A stretch of 45,445 nt of DNA from Zelonia costaricensis. Lineage: Eukaryota > Euglenozoa > Kinetoplastea > Trypanosomatida > Trypanosomatidae. The notes under the pieces are model-generated. The model was not told the DNA's origin. It saw only the letters and a program-made list of their open reading frames with translations, and searched no databases. The first letter of the stretch is position 1. Each line of letters begins with the position of its first letter. The stretch is taken from assembly GCA_030849075.1 (NCBI GenBank), contig JASAOO010003351.1, forward strand, positions 1 to 45,445, given 5' to 3'. The position numbers and the translations under genes are program-made. Of the stretch, positions 1 through 11,600 are shown one piece after another.

Positions 1-599
1 GGGAGGGGGGGGGGTGAGGATGGTGTTTAGAGGCCAGGCAGAGGCTCCAAGTAGTGCGAGAGAGCGGGAGGCGGCAACGGGGCACAGAGGCGGTGGGTGA
101 CGCAGACGCGCACGCACCATCCCTGGCTACGCGTTGGGGGGGGGGGGGAGAGAGTGGGCCGCGACGCCAACCTGCGGTTTGGCGTGAAGGTGAAGGGCGT
201 CTCGACATGGTTTCTTTCGTGTTGTTCGTCCGGGCGCCGAGGCCCCAGTGCATCCCTCGAAACGGAACTTCTGCACGGCTCTTTGGGTGTCTGGCGGCTG
301 CGCAGCGATGGGCGTCTCGACGTGAAGGTCGCAAGCTCCAGAGGGGAGGAGTGGGGGTAGGGAAGGGGAACGCGAGCGCAGCGGCGGAGGGCTGCGCGCG
401 GGTTCGGGCAGCGTCATCGCCCTCCGTCGCAACTTGGGCTTCGACTGACGAGGCGGAGAACGCCAACCCGCTAGGCCGCGTGCCGCTTCACGTTTTTGGC
501 TCCCAACGACTCCACCGTCATTATCAACTGGCCAGCTCCTGGTTCACAGCACCGAGACGCACCGAGGAGCCCACAAAGTTCGCCTCGCAGCACCGCCTC
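1..599. other. 3' flank of the TFIIB gene
   Basis: No supportable gene. G-rich on the plus strand with a G run near 138-147. Probably the TFIIB 3' UTR and the start of the next intergenic region. The open frames here are chance frames in GC-rich DNA. Confidence 0.5.
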
Positions 600-1838
600 T
601 CACGGCACGGAGGGGGAGCGACTGCGCTTGCGGCTACCCTCGCCTATTGCGGTGGGGCGTGCCGCCGCCGCGGACTCCTCCGCCGCGCGTATCGTTGCCG
701 TGGCAAACTCAGGAGTGCGCAGAAGCCGCTCGAACTCCGGCTGCAGCAGCGGCACGGCGCGCTCGGCCACCCGCATCGCCTTCTCCACCCGCGTCGGTTG
801 CAGGTGGGCGCTGGAGGCGAAGCTGGCGTACAGAGTGGCGCGCGGCGGCTCAGTGGTGGGGTCCGCGGGGGCCGGCGGCTTGTTGGCCCACGTCAGCCGC
901 GCGTCTGTGCGGGCGAGCAGCACTGCCATCACCGCCTTCTCCGCCTCCACGAAGGTCGCCAGCTCCACGGCGCTGACCTCAGCGGCACTGCCGCCGCCAC
1001 CGCCGCCCTCCACGTGCCGAATCGCGTAGAAGAGGGCGAGGCTTGGCATCTCGTACCGGATCAGGGGGAGCTGCAGCAGCTGGATGTAGTGGTGCACGAG
1101 GTTGGCGACGTACTTGCTGGCCAGTCGCTCCATCTCTCCCTTGAGGTTGGCCGCCTCGACGACCTCTTGCCGCCGAGTCTCGACATCCCGCAGCGACGCG
1201 TCCAGCACGCGCAGCTCGCCGAGCGGGATGGGCTGGCCCAGGCGCTCCGCCGAGATCATGAGGCAGGCGGCCGACACCTCTGCCTGGTTCTCAACTCGAA
1301 TCCCCCGGTCGCGGCGGAAGCCCACAAAGTGCTTTGCCAGTGCGATGGCGTCGCGCAGGATAGACTCGTCGCCGCGCCGCGACAGCCGGTAGAGCGCCTC
1401 GAGCTGCCCCGACATGCGGGGGTGCAGCTTCGTGCGGCCATATGGGGCGTTGGAGCTGAAGGGACCACCACCGCCACCCCCCGCACCGGCACCGCTGCCG
1501 CCACCGTGGCCACCCGAAGTGGTGCCGGTGCGGCGCAGCACACCCGCCGCGGCGGCCGCCGCCTCCTCGCGAGTGAGGCCCGCGTTCCGAGCCCTCGCGC
1601 GCCCCATGCCGCCACCGCCGTCGCCCTCGGGGTTCCAGCCGTGCTCGTTTTCGCGATCCACGTCGGCGTACGTTGCGTCCTTCTCGAAGCGGGTGGCAAC
1701 GTTCTCCTCCAGCCCCATCGCGACGACCGTGGCGCACTCGACGCAGGCCGCCTCGCCGCGCGCCTCGTCCGTCTCGATGCTGTCGATGGCGCCGCAGTAG
1801 GGGCAGTTCTTGCCCACGTAATCCGCCGCCGTGGCCAT
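600..1838 (-). CDS. TFIIB: TFIIB-like RNA polymerase II general transcription factor
   Basis: Predicted 412-residue nuclear factor that would bridge promoter-bound factors and RNA polymerase II. In trypanosomatids TFIIB is known mainly for spliced-leader RNA gene transcription. Seen: an N-terminal zinc ribbon with C12-x2-C15 and C32-x2-C35, then a Gly/Ala-rich linker (about 70-130) and a helical region with two cyclin-like repeats (about 142-225 and 235-375). A basic tail with KRSRS follows. The ATG at 1838 is the first Met of the frame. The Gly-rich insertion and the run of glycines inside the second repeat (about 278-283) make it longer than a minimal TFIIB. The 5' splice site is unclear: a strong pyrimidine tract with CACAG lies about 510 nt upstream (AG at 2350-2351), but ATGs intervene. 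BRF1 is the main alternative; no long BRF C-terminal region is present, so TFIIB is preferred. Confidence 0.82.
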   Translation of the reverse strand: MATAADYVGKNCPYCGAIDSIETDEARGEAACVECATVVAMGLEENVATRFEKDATYADVDRENEHGWNPEGDGGGGMGRARARNAGLTREEAAAAAAGVLRRTGTTSGGHGGGSGAGAGGGGGGPFSSNAPYGRTKLHPRMSGQLEALYRLSRRGDESILRDAIALAKHFVGFRRDRGIRVENQAEVSAACLMISAERLGQPIPLGELRVLDASLRDVETRRQEVVEAANLKGEMERLASKYVANLVHHYIQLLQLPLIRYEMPSLALFYAIRHVEGGGGGGSAAEVSAVELATFVEAEKAVMAVLLARTDARLTWANKPPAPADPTTEPPRATLYASFASSAHLQPTRVEKAMRVAERAVPLLQPEFERLLRTPEFATATIRAAEESAAAARPTAIGEGSRKRSRSPSVP

Positions 1839-2676
1839 GACAGTGACGTGGTGGTGGTGCGGTGCGGCGGAGGACGGAGGAGGGAGAATTTTTTTTGGGG
1901 GGAAGAGTCAAGGGGTGGCTTAGCAGTTACGCAGGCGGGCGCCAGGACAGCCCTTTGCTTTCCTCAGGACAACGAGCAGGAGCCGTGTCGTGTAGTTGCG
2001 CCGGAGTGTGCCTCGTGTGGCACGTACAGCGCACGTGGCTGTGCTGGGTGCAGTGTTCTCGCGTTGATGTGTGGGATTGATGTATGTGTGAGAGTTTGTT
2101 CGATGTGGTACAGCATCAACGCGGGGGGAGAAGAGAGCGGCAATGCACAGGCGAGTAGTCGAGAGCTCACTCAAAACAAACGAAGGCGAGGTCAAGAGGT
2201 CGAGTGGTGCTCCATCGTCCCCCATGCCCGTTAACCCAACCCATCCAAGACGCCGACGCGCGTTCGAGGCTTCCACCCTCGCCCCTCCGCGCCACTGTGC
2301 CTGTGCTGAGCAGCAGAACAGCTCGGCGCTGTCTCCACCTCAGGGAGCTCTGTGAGGAGGGGGGGGAGGGAGGGAGAGGTGGGAGGGGAAGGAGGCGGGC
2401 ACAGCCGACTCGCGACCCCACCCACTCCTTCCCCCCTTGCCATGCATTGAGTTTGTGTTTGCGTGCGCATGCGGGACGTGTTAGTTCAGGACGGAGCGAG
2501 AGGGAGGGCGGAAGTGTGGAAGCGCTGTGGCTGCGAAGGAGAGAGCAACACCCTCACCCACCCCTCAGGCGCACCTCGCCGCTCCCCCCCCTTCCCCTCT
2601 GTGCGCTCGTGTGAGCCCACACGTTCATCGGTGCCGCCTGCGCCTGAGGCAAGACACCCTCTACTCGTTCGAGGTT
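1839..2676. other. intergenic region between the giant protein and TFIIB
   Basis: No gene seen. It holds a minus-strand pyrimidine tract at 2353-2397 followed by CACAG (AG at 2350-2351), a plausible acceptor for the TFIIB mRNA. Another C/T tract at about 1870-1910 has no clear AG after it. Confidence 0.5.
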
Positions 2677-5600
2677 TCACAGGAGCTTCATGAGCCGTGC
2701 GCGGTGCTCCAGCTCTGTCCTGCACAGCTGCCGCCACGCGCCGTCTCGACCTTCGCCCGGGTGTGCGGAGGGCCCCCGCACTGGAGGAGGAGCTGCGACG
2801 GCACAAGCCACTGCGGGGGCGGTGGCGGCGGCGGCCCCAAGGACCACATCGCTTCCGAAGGAGTCGCCGTCGTCGCCGTCGCTTGACCAGCCCTCCTTCC
2901 TCTCCCATTCCGCTGGAAAAGCCGTGGGTGGCTGAGCGGGGGCGGGGGCTGCTGCCCTCGGCGCCGCTATGGCCGCTGCCAAGGCGGTGTTCAGCTCTTC
3001 CATATCCCCGTCGCCACCCTCGCTCCAGCCCCAGCCGTCGCCGTCTGCGGGCTCCGTGCGTGGCACCTCGAAGGGGTGCGGTGGCTCTCGTTGCGGTGCG
3101 GTCTGCGGGACGGTTGCCACGGGCAACGGTGGCGCCGCTGGCGACGTCGCCGCGGCTTCGCCCGACGCGGCGCTCTTCGAGGGAGACTGCGCGTGCGTCG
3201 CCTCGGTGGTGCGCGCTTGCGGTGGCGCCGAGGTGTCCGCGGCAGCCGGCGACGTACGAGCCCCACCAGCCGCATCGCTGTCGCGGGCGTCCACCTCGTC
3301 CCCCTCGCCCCAGCCCCAACCATTTGCATCCTCGTAAACCGCCGTCTCAGCGAGGGTTGTGGGGTGCAGCGGCGTCGCCTCGTCGCCGTCCACCGCATCC
3401 AGGCTGGACTGGAGGATCGGCGGCGGGGCTCCCAGTGCTGGCGGCCTCGTGGGGCCCACGTCCGTGGCGTGCACCGGCGGCCACGACCCCTCCTCCCCAT
3501 CCTCCGCCTCGCTCCAGCCCCAACCATGCCCGTCCTCCCCCTCGTCACTCCGCGGCTCGGTGGAGCTCTGCGCAACGGTTCGCGGCGGGATTATGAAGCT
3601 CGGCACACCGCACGAGGCGGCTGCGATTGCGGCTGCAGCTGTACGTGCGGCATCACCCGCACTGGCGTCAACGTCGCCCTCGCTCCAGCTCACGGCCTCC
3701 GCCTCTGCCTCATCCTGTGGGCCGCCCGGGTCCTTATCCCAGCCCCACTCCCCGTCTGCGTCGGCCTCGTTGGTGGTGCGCTCCTCCGTCTCTGCGTCGC
3801 CGTCCCTGGTCGCCGGCATCGCCGACAGCGACTGCGGCGTGTACTCGTCCATCCGCAGCGACAGCGGCGGCGGCGGCGGCGGGGACAGTGGTGGCTCCGC
3901 GTCCTCGTCGACAAGCACGCCGGCAACGGACGTGGTGGCCGGGGTGTAGGCCGTGGCGTTGTCCTCCGCCGTCAGTCGCACACCCTCCCCGTCGGTGTCA
4001 TCCTCGGCAGCGGCATCGCTCCAGCCCGCGCCCGCGACGTGGTCGTCGAAGACCGTGTCGGCGTCAAGCGCGGCGGCATCCACGAGCAGCGCCGGGGGTG
4101 GCCACGACTTCTGCGAGACAGTAACCTCGGTGGCACGCAGCGGCGAGGGGGGTGCGAGCTCACCGGTCGGCACAGGCGAGAGCGGCGGGGGCGGCGGCGG
4201 GGGCTGTGAGGCCTCGGCCGTCACCGAGGCAAGCCCGCCGTGCGCGTGCCGCTCCTCCTCGTCCTCTTCGTCGTTCCTGCGGTCCTCCTCGTCCCAGCCC
4301 CAGTCACTTCCATCCTCCCGCGCCGCCGCTGTCGCTGTCGCTTCACGTTGCCTGGCGCTCGCGTGCTGCGCCGTGGGTGGCGGAGACGAGGAGGAGGACG
4401 GCCGTGCGCGGGGCAGCGGTGGCGACAGCGCCGCGACCCCCGCCGCGCCGGCGCTCATGCCGCCGCCCACCCCGCGCGCGTCCTCGTCGTCCGTCCATCC
4501 CCAGCCGTCGTCGCTCGCCTGCTCCGCGCGGGTCTGCGACGGCGGCGTGCCGGCGATGGGCGGGCCGTGTGGGCATGACGTCCCGTTGCCGGCGGGAGGA
4601 CGCGACGGCACCGCCGCCACCGCTGCAGTCGCCGGGTTTGACGGCGTCGTGTGCTGCACCCGTTCTTCCTCTTCCTCCCTCCCCGTGTCCTCGTCGTCGC
4701 TCCAGCCCCAGTCATCCCCGCTCGGCTGCACGCGGGCGCTCGGCCCTGCGGCCCCCGCGCCCGCGGTCCGCTTCGCCTCGCCGACGTGGTTGGGCGGGAG
4801 TAGGGTTGCGGTGGGACGGGACGGCGTGTGCGCTCCGTATGCGGTGAGGGCCGCATGCGCCGCCCTCGTAAACCTCGGATTCGACGCTGACTCCACGGCC
4901 GCCGCCTCCACAGCAGGGAGGATGCAGCGGACGGGGTCTGGTGTGGTGGCGTCGTCGACGGCGTGACTCGCGCAGGGCTCTGGAGGCGCCACGGTGCTGG
5001 TAGACGCGGAGGTGGTGGACGTGACGGGGGCGACGAGGACGGCCGCCGCGGCGAAGCCCTTCTTCTTGCGTGGCGGCTTTGTGGACGGTGCAGCAGTCGC
5101 CGCGCCCACGCCGTCCGTCGCGTGCGAGCTGGCGCTGGTGGCTGCTGGAAGTGGTGGCTGGAACAGAGCAGCCACAGGGTGCGCCGCTGCGGTTGCGGTG
5201 ACGGGCAGTCGTGGCTGAGGCGGTGGTGGTGGTAGTGGTAGTGGTAGTGGCTGTGCCTCGCGGCGCACGTCCTGCGCACTCGGGCCCGCCGCTGCGGCTG
5301 TTGCCGCCAGCTTCCCCCTTCCTGTGCCTTGTAAAGGCACGAACGTCGGGGTCGGCCGCGGTCGCGTCGGCGGCGCCGCGGCATCTGCGTCCGAGTCGGA
5401 GCTCCAGCCCCATCCGCTGTCATCGTCCACCTTCGTTGCGGGTCGCTGCGGAGGTGGAGAAGGTATCCGTGTGCGCACAGCGTCTGCGGTGTTCGGCTGC
5501 GCGGTAGCCCCGCCGCGCACGACGCGGTGGCTGACCAGTGACGTCAATCGCCCCTCATCGTCGAGGTCGGCTGCGTGGTGAATGCCAGATGTCGTGGCCG

Positions 5601-8600
5601 GCACAACTGCTTCCGCCAACGTGGTCTTGGAGGCTGAGGGGGACGCGGCTGTGGCGGTGTGCGACGGCGGGGGCGGTGCGACGGTCTCGCGCAGCGCCGT
5701 CTGCCATCGCGAGAGGGCGGTGAGCAGACCGCCCGCTGCCCCGTCCCACCCGGTACCGGCACGCGGCCCTGCGTCCGCCCCTTCGGCCTTCTCCCCCTCT
5801 GCTGCCCCCGCGACGGGGCGCGGCGCAGCAGACTTCAGGGGCGGGCTCGGCGGGACTACGGGCGACACGCTCCGCGACCTGCGCGGGTCACGGGCCAGGT
5901 TAGGCGGCGCCGTGGCGGACGGCCCCGCGCGCGGCCCGTGCTGCTCACCTGCGATGTCGGCAGACGCCACGGGCTGCGAGGCGGCGGCGGTGGCAGGGGC
6001 ACGTGCGGCGCCGGCGTCGGCGTCGGCGTCGGCCTCGCCGCGTGCCCACGCCTCCTCCTCCACGCGCCAGTACGCCTCCTCCTCCGCCTCCGCCGCGCGC
6101 CGGGCCAGCTCCACGTGCGCGCGAGCCGCGGCCACCGCCAGTGCGTCGCGTGTGTCCTCCTCCATTGCCGCGAGCCCCGCCCGTCCCTCCTCGTACAGCG
6201 CCCAGACCCGCCGCTCCTGCCGCGCTGCGTCCACCACGCTGGCACGCTCCGCGTGGGCAACGGCCTGCACCCCCATGCGCGCGTCCCGCTCCGCCTGGAG
6301 CAGCCGCCGCACGGCCAGCCGCTGCCGCTCCCCCCACTCACACCAGGCGTGGCGCAGGCCCTCCCGCGCCGCATCACGCAGCAGCAGCGCCTCGCGGCTT
6401 GCGAAGGCGCAGATGAGGTCGTGCTGGTCAAGCGCGAAACTCAAAAGCTCGCGCCGCCGCTTCTCCGCCCGCATGGCCGCGTAGAGCTGCACGAGGGCGT
6501 GCTGGAACGCGTCAGACGCGAAGAAATCCTGCTGCGCTCGCGCCAGCTCGCCCGCACGCTGCCGGCGCTTAAAGGCCTCCTCCTTGCGCAGCAGCGGCAG
6601 CGCATCGCCGTCGGGGACGCGCGAGGCCGTCGTCGGGGTTGTGTAGGGGGTGGCGGGCATCGATGGCGGTGGTGCTGGAGATGGAGTGGCGCTAGCGACG
6701 CGCGGCTCCGCTGCCGGTGGCGCGGGCTGTGGGCTGGAGCGCGGCGCGACGGCGCCGATCGTGTGGAACAGCGTCGTGCGCAGCACGCTGCCGGCGTCGA
6801 TCCAGGTGGCGCCGAGGGCCGCCGCGGCCGCCACGGCGCCAGATGCGTCAGGAGCTGCGGTGCGTGGAGACGGCGGGGCGGCAGAGGAGCTGACAGCCTT
6901 CTCCAGCTGAGCGGCAGCGCTGCTGCTGCTGCGCTGCGGGAGATCGGCGAACAGCAGAGGCCGAGAGTCCGTCATCACACATGCGGAGAAGCAGCTGAGC
7001 ATGTCAAGCGTCTTCCCGCCCATCGCCAGCCGGTGTGTGATGCGCAGGCGCTGCTGCGCGCGCCACTGCCGCCACTCCCAGTGTACCTCGGAGTCCCGGT
7101 AGCTCGCTACGGCAGCAGCTGCCTCGCTACGGCAGCCCCCGGCGACACCCTCGTCGCCCGCCGCGGGGCGGAGGTAGGCGTGCGCGAAGTCATCCGTCAG
7201 CGGCTGCAGCACCGCGCGTCGCGCTGGCAAATCCATGGCGGTGTACCGCGGTGCAGCCACACCGCGAATCCAGTGACGCAGCTGATGCAGGATCGCCGGC
7301 TCCGCGCTGACGATGGTGGCGGCAGCGGAGGCCCCGGTCGGAGGCGGGGTGATGACAGTCGTGGCGGCGTCAGCGCCTGGCTGAGTTGCCGTCGCGCTCC
7401 CCTCCAAGAAGAGACCGTGCAGGACGTCCAGCACCAGCAGCAACACCAGGGACTGCGTGGCGGGCTGCAGCACCATCGACTGCGTCAGCACCGCCGTGAG
7501 CGGCTCCACCGCCTCGGCGAGTGCGTTCGTGAAAGCCTTCAGTTGCGCCTCTGACGCCGCCAGACGCCACTGCGGTGCTGGACGTGCCTCGGGGCTAGCA
7601 GGCGCCGCATCGCCTTCGTCGCTGCCGCTGCGGCGGTCCTGCGTCGGCGCGGCTGCGGTAAAGCCGTTCAGGAAGAGCTCCATCAGGGTGTAGCGGGTGA
7701 GCTCGCGGCGCAGCACCTCGCAGGCAACAACGAGCCAACCCGAGTGCAGTGCCGAGGGTGACGATGCGAGCGACGACGCCGTGGCGATGCCACCAGCCTG
7801 TTGTTGCTGCCGCAGCTCCTGCTGCTGCTGCGCGGTGTGCGCCACGGCGGCGATGACGTACGCGGCGGTGGGCGACAGGGAAAAGGGCGTGAGCTCCACC
7901 ACCGGCTCGTGCCCCTCTTCCGCCTCGTCCGCTTCGTCGTCTCCCGACGACGAAGAGGTGCTGCGGCTGCGGCTGCGGCTGCGGGAGGACAACGCGCTCG
8001 CTGCCACCGCAGCACTTGCAACACGTGCGCTGGGCGACGGCGGTGGCGGCATGGTAGACTCGACCTGGCGCCGCATCCACCGGCGCTGCACGGCGGCGGC
8101 CTGCTCGGCCGATGGCAGCTGGGCCAACAGCTGCGCAATGGCTGAGAAGCGCACATCCATGCGCGCCCCCGCCGCCGACGCGCCGTTGGGTACGACGGCG
8201 GCGATCTCGAAGAGCGCGACGAGGCGCCGCAGCTGCCGACGCACCCGCTCGTACACTTCGCCAGCGCACAGACGCTCCGGCGTACGTGGAGTGGCCGTCG
8301 CGGACGCTGCGTGCCCACTGGGGCTGGTGCCGCTCCACGTGAGGGCCTCGTTCAGCTGCGGACACACAGCCACGGCAGCGGCAGCGGTGGTGATGGCGCC
8401 GGACTCAGTGCGCAGCTCCTCCTGCACTGCCAGCTGCTGCACCACCTGCAGGGCGTACAGCAGGCACGGGCGGAGCAGCGCGAAGGCAGTGTCGGCCAGC
8501 GAGTCCGCACCTCGCTGCTGCTGCTGCTGCTTCGCGTGGGCGAGTGCGGTGAAGAGGTGCTCATACACCCCGACGTCGGTGGCGGCGTCGCGCTCGCACA

Positions 8601-11600
8601 CCAGCACGTTCGCCCACACCTGCACGAGCCACGGCCCCACCACATCGTCCGCGCCGTCGCGCGCCGGGGAGGAAGCTAGCAGCGACATCGCAGATGCGCG
8701 GGGGAGCGCGGCGAGACGCCAGCGCTGCAGTGTGTCCACCAACACCGCGTGCGACGGAGAGGTCGTCAAGTGGCGCGGCGGCCCGCCGGCCCGCGCGATC
8801 TGCGCACGCAACACGTGGCCACTGCCGGCGCTCGCGTACACGTAGTGCAGCGCGCGTAGCACAGCTGCACGCGACTGCGGCGTCCCTGCAAGAGCGGTGG
8901 TCCGCTCGCGGTAGGCGAGCAGCGCGTCCGTCTGCGTCAGCGGCGGCGTCTCCACCGCCAGGAGGGACTGCCACGCGACGAGGTAGGCATCGGCCCAGGC
9001 GCCGGCACCGGAGTGGGGGCCCCCGCAGTGCACCGCGTCGTGCGACAGCTCCGCGTGCACGAGGCGTATCGCGGCGAAGAGCTCCTCGGCGCAGGCGGGG
9101 TCCTCCTGAGTGAGGCAGCGCAGCACACACACGCCGCGGTGCAGTGCCTGCAGCCGGGCCCCATCGCGTGCCCGCACGCCTCGCAGGCACGGCGCAAGTT
9201 CAGCGAGATGAGGAGCATGTGCAGAACCAGCCTCCTCCTCCCCCGTCGTCGCCGTGGCGTGCGGTGGCGCTGGCGAGGCAGTCGTGAAGCCATCGCCGAC
9301 GCCGCCGCTCTTGGGTGGCAGCAGCTGCAGTGCAGTGCACAGGCGGTCCGCGACGTGGTACCAGAGGTACACCGTGAGCAGCGGGGGCAGCACACTGAAG
9401 GGGAAGGGCAATACACAGGCCACCGATGTCGCTGACGACACGGTGGTGCTCGTGCCGGCCGCGCCCGTTGCCACAGGATTGAGCAGGGGGTACAGCGCCG
9501 TCACGGGATCGTCCCCCTCGGCCCCCCACGCGTCCAGCGCCGTCACGGCGAGGTGCTCATACCCCGCCGCCGTCGCCGCTGCAGCAGCAGCTGCTGACCC
9601 ACTCCCCCCACCCACCGCAACCAGCGACGACGCCGGCGACGAGGTGTAGCGCATCGCCGCGTCAACGAGGCTGCACACAAAACTGAACCCGGGCGGTGGC
9701 GCCGCCTCGCGCGGCTGCCCCGGTGTCCAGTCCGCGCACAGCAACGCGTGCAAGTCTGCGATGGACAGCACGCCATGCACGACGAGGTGGGCCGCCGTGC
9801 GGGGGGCCACGGCGGAGGCGCACGCGAGCAGCTGCATCGCTCCGTAGACCTCCTGCGGCTGCACGAGGCGCAGCAACGCGTACTCCATCGAAGCTCTCAG
9901 CTCCGCCAGCTCGTGCGGGGCGGCACCAGCGTCACCGCCCGCGATGTCCGCGTCGCTGTCGTCACCCCAGCCATCCGCCGCTGCTGCTGCCGATGCGGTC
10001 GAAGGCGCCTCCACTGGCGGCATCAGCGAGAGCCCCGAGGCCTCCACGAGGTCCTCGACCATCAGCTCCAGCGGCAGCTGCGTGTTGCGGCACGCGTAGA
10101 GCAGCAGTGCCCGCCGCAGCCAGTCGAGCGGGGCTGGTGCCGCGGCCCCATGGCCACCCAGGGACTGTGTCGGCTGCGTGCTGGCACCCTCGGCTGCGGC
10201 GAGATGGAGAAGCACCTGCATCGCGCGTCCTTCCGCCGCGGCTGTTGCGGCGGCGCCCTCAGCGTGCGGCGCCGCGGTAGCCGCGCCGCAGCCCAGAAGC
10301 CAGTGCACGAGCCACTGTTTGCACCGCCAGCACCCCGCGTCCGCGCCGCGCCAGTCCAACTCCAGCAGCGTCCGCAGTACCAACCGCATAAAGACGCCGG
10401 CGGCACGGCGCAGGTGCCGCCCCTCCACCTCCAGCTCCGCGGCGGTGCACGAGGAGGCGAGGTGCGCGGTGGTGAAGGTCTGCACCGCGCGCGCGTACAC
10501 GGGCAGGCGTGTCTGGTTCTGCGCCGCATCCGCGGCAGTGCTGCGCACCACGTCCATGAGCACCGGCGGCCACCGCGCCCTCGACGACGCGCCGCTCGCG
10601 GGCGTCATTACGGCAAAGGCCCACAGCATCCGCATCGCGCGGTACGTGATGACCGCGGCGAGGTCTGCGGCACCTGCCACGCCGCTAGCCGCGTCACGTG
10701 CCTCCGCCGCATCCGGGGGAGCCGACGCCCCTCCTCTGGGGGACGCCGCGCGCAGGCCGGCGTAGATGTGCTCCGCGGCGACCCACTCCGCCACCGCCGC
10801 CTCCCACTCCACCTGCGCCGTCGGGGATGCCGCCGCATGCCGGGCCGAGGGCGGCAGGGGCGGGGGCGGCGGCCGCACGAGGGCGACGTTGTCTTCGCGC
10901 GACGCCTCTGCCGCGCCGCCCGGCCAGCAGTACCACATGGTGAGGCTCTGAGTGAGGGGGTTGAGGCACGGGTAGCCCTGCACGTCGCTGCGCTGTGCGC
11001 TGGGCACGCTCACGCACGTGGTCAGCTCTGCCGTGTCGCCTGTCAGCGAAGCGAAGGCGGTCGCAGGCGCTGCGTAGGCAGCAGGAGCAGCAGCAGCAGC
11101 AGCACCGGCAGTACGTGCCGCGAGGCTGCCGCCCGCGGAGGCCTCCTCCCCCGCCAGCCACTCGCCCCAGCGATCGACGTCGCCGAGGGCCCACGCGCCG
11201 TCGTTGCCTGATAGCGGCCAACTGTGCCCACGTGTGTGCTGCGTGCGCAGTGGCACGCACGTCGCATTCTCATGGCTCTCTGCATGCACCGCGCCAGGCT
11301 GGGTCGCGGTGGGGAGCACAAGTGGGTCCAGGGCACACCACATCGTCCGCGCCAGCGGCACGCGGTGCACCCTCGCTGACGCCGACGCCGACGCCGAGTA
11401 CGACGCTACGACACCCCACGACGGCGTGCTTGTGCGGTAGAGACCCTCCGGCAGCACGGCATCAGGCGACGCCGTGCGCTGCCCCGCGGCGCCAGGCTGG
11501 ACGCCGTGCATGTGGAAGCGCAGGACGCTTGTGTGTGCAGAGAGAACGGTGTGCTGCAATCGCGGCGACGGCGACCCAGCGGAAGCAGCCGCGCCGATGC

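Noticed and set aside
54..2234. 726-codon open frame on the plus strand
   Set aside because: Antisense to the TFIIB gene and its flanks; composition follows GC-rich codon shadow and simple repeats, and it has no recognisable domain.
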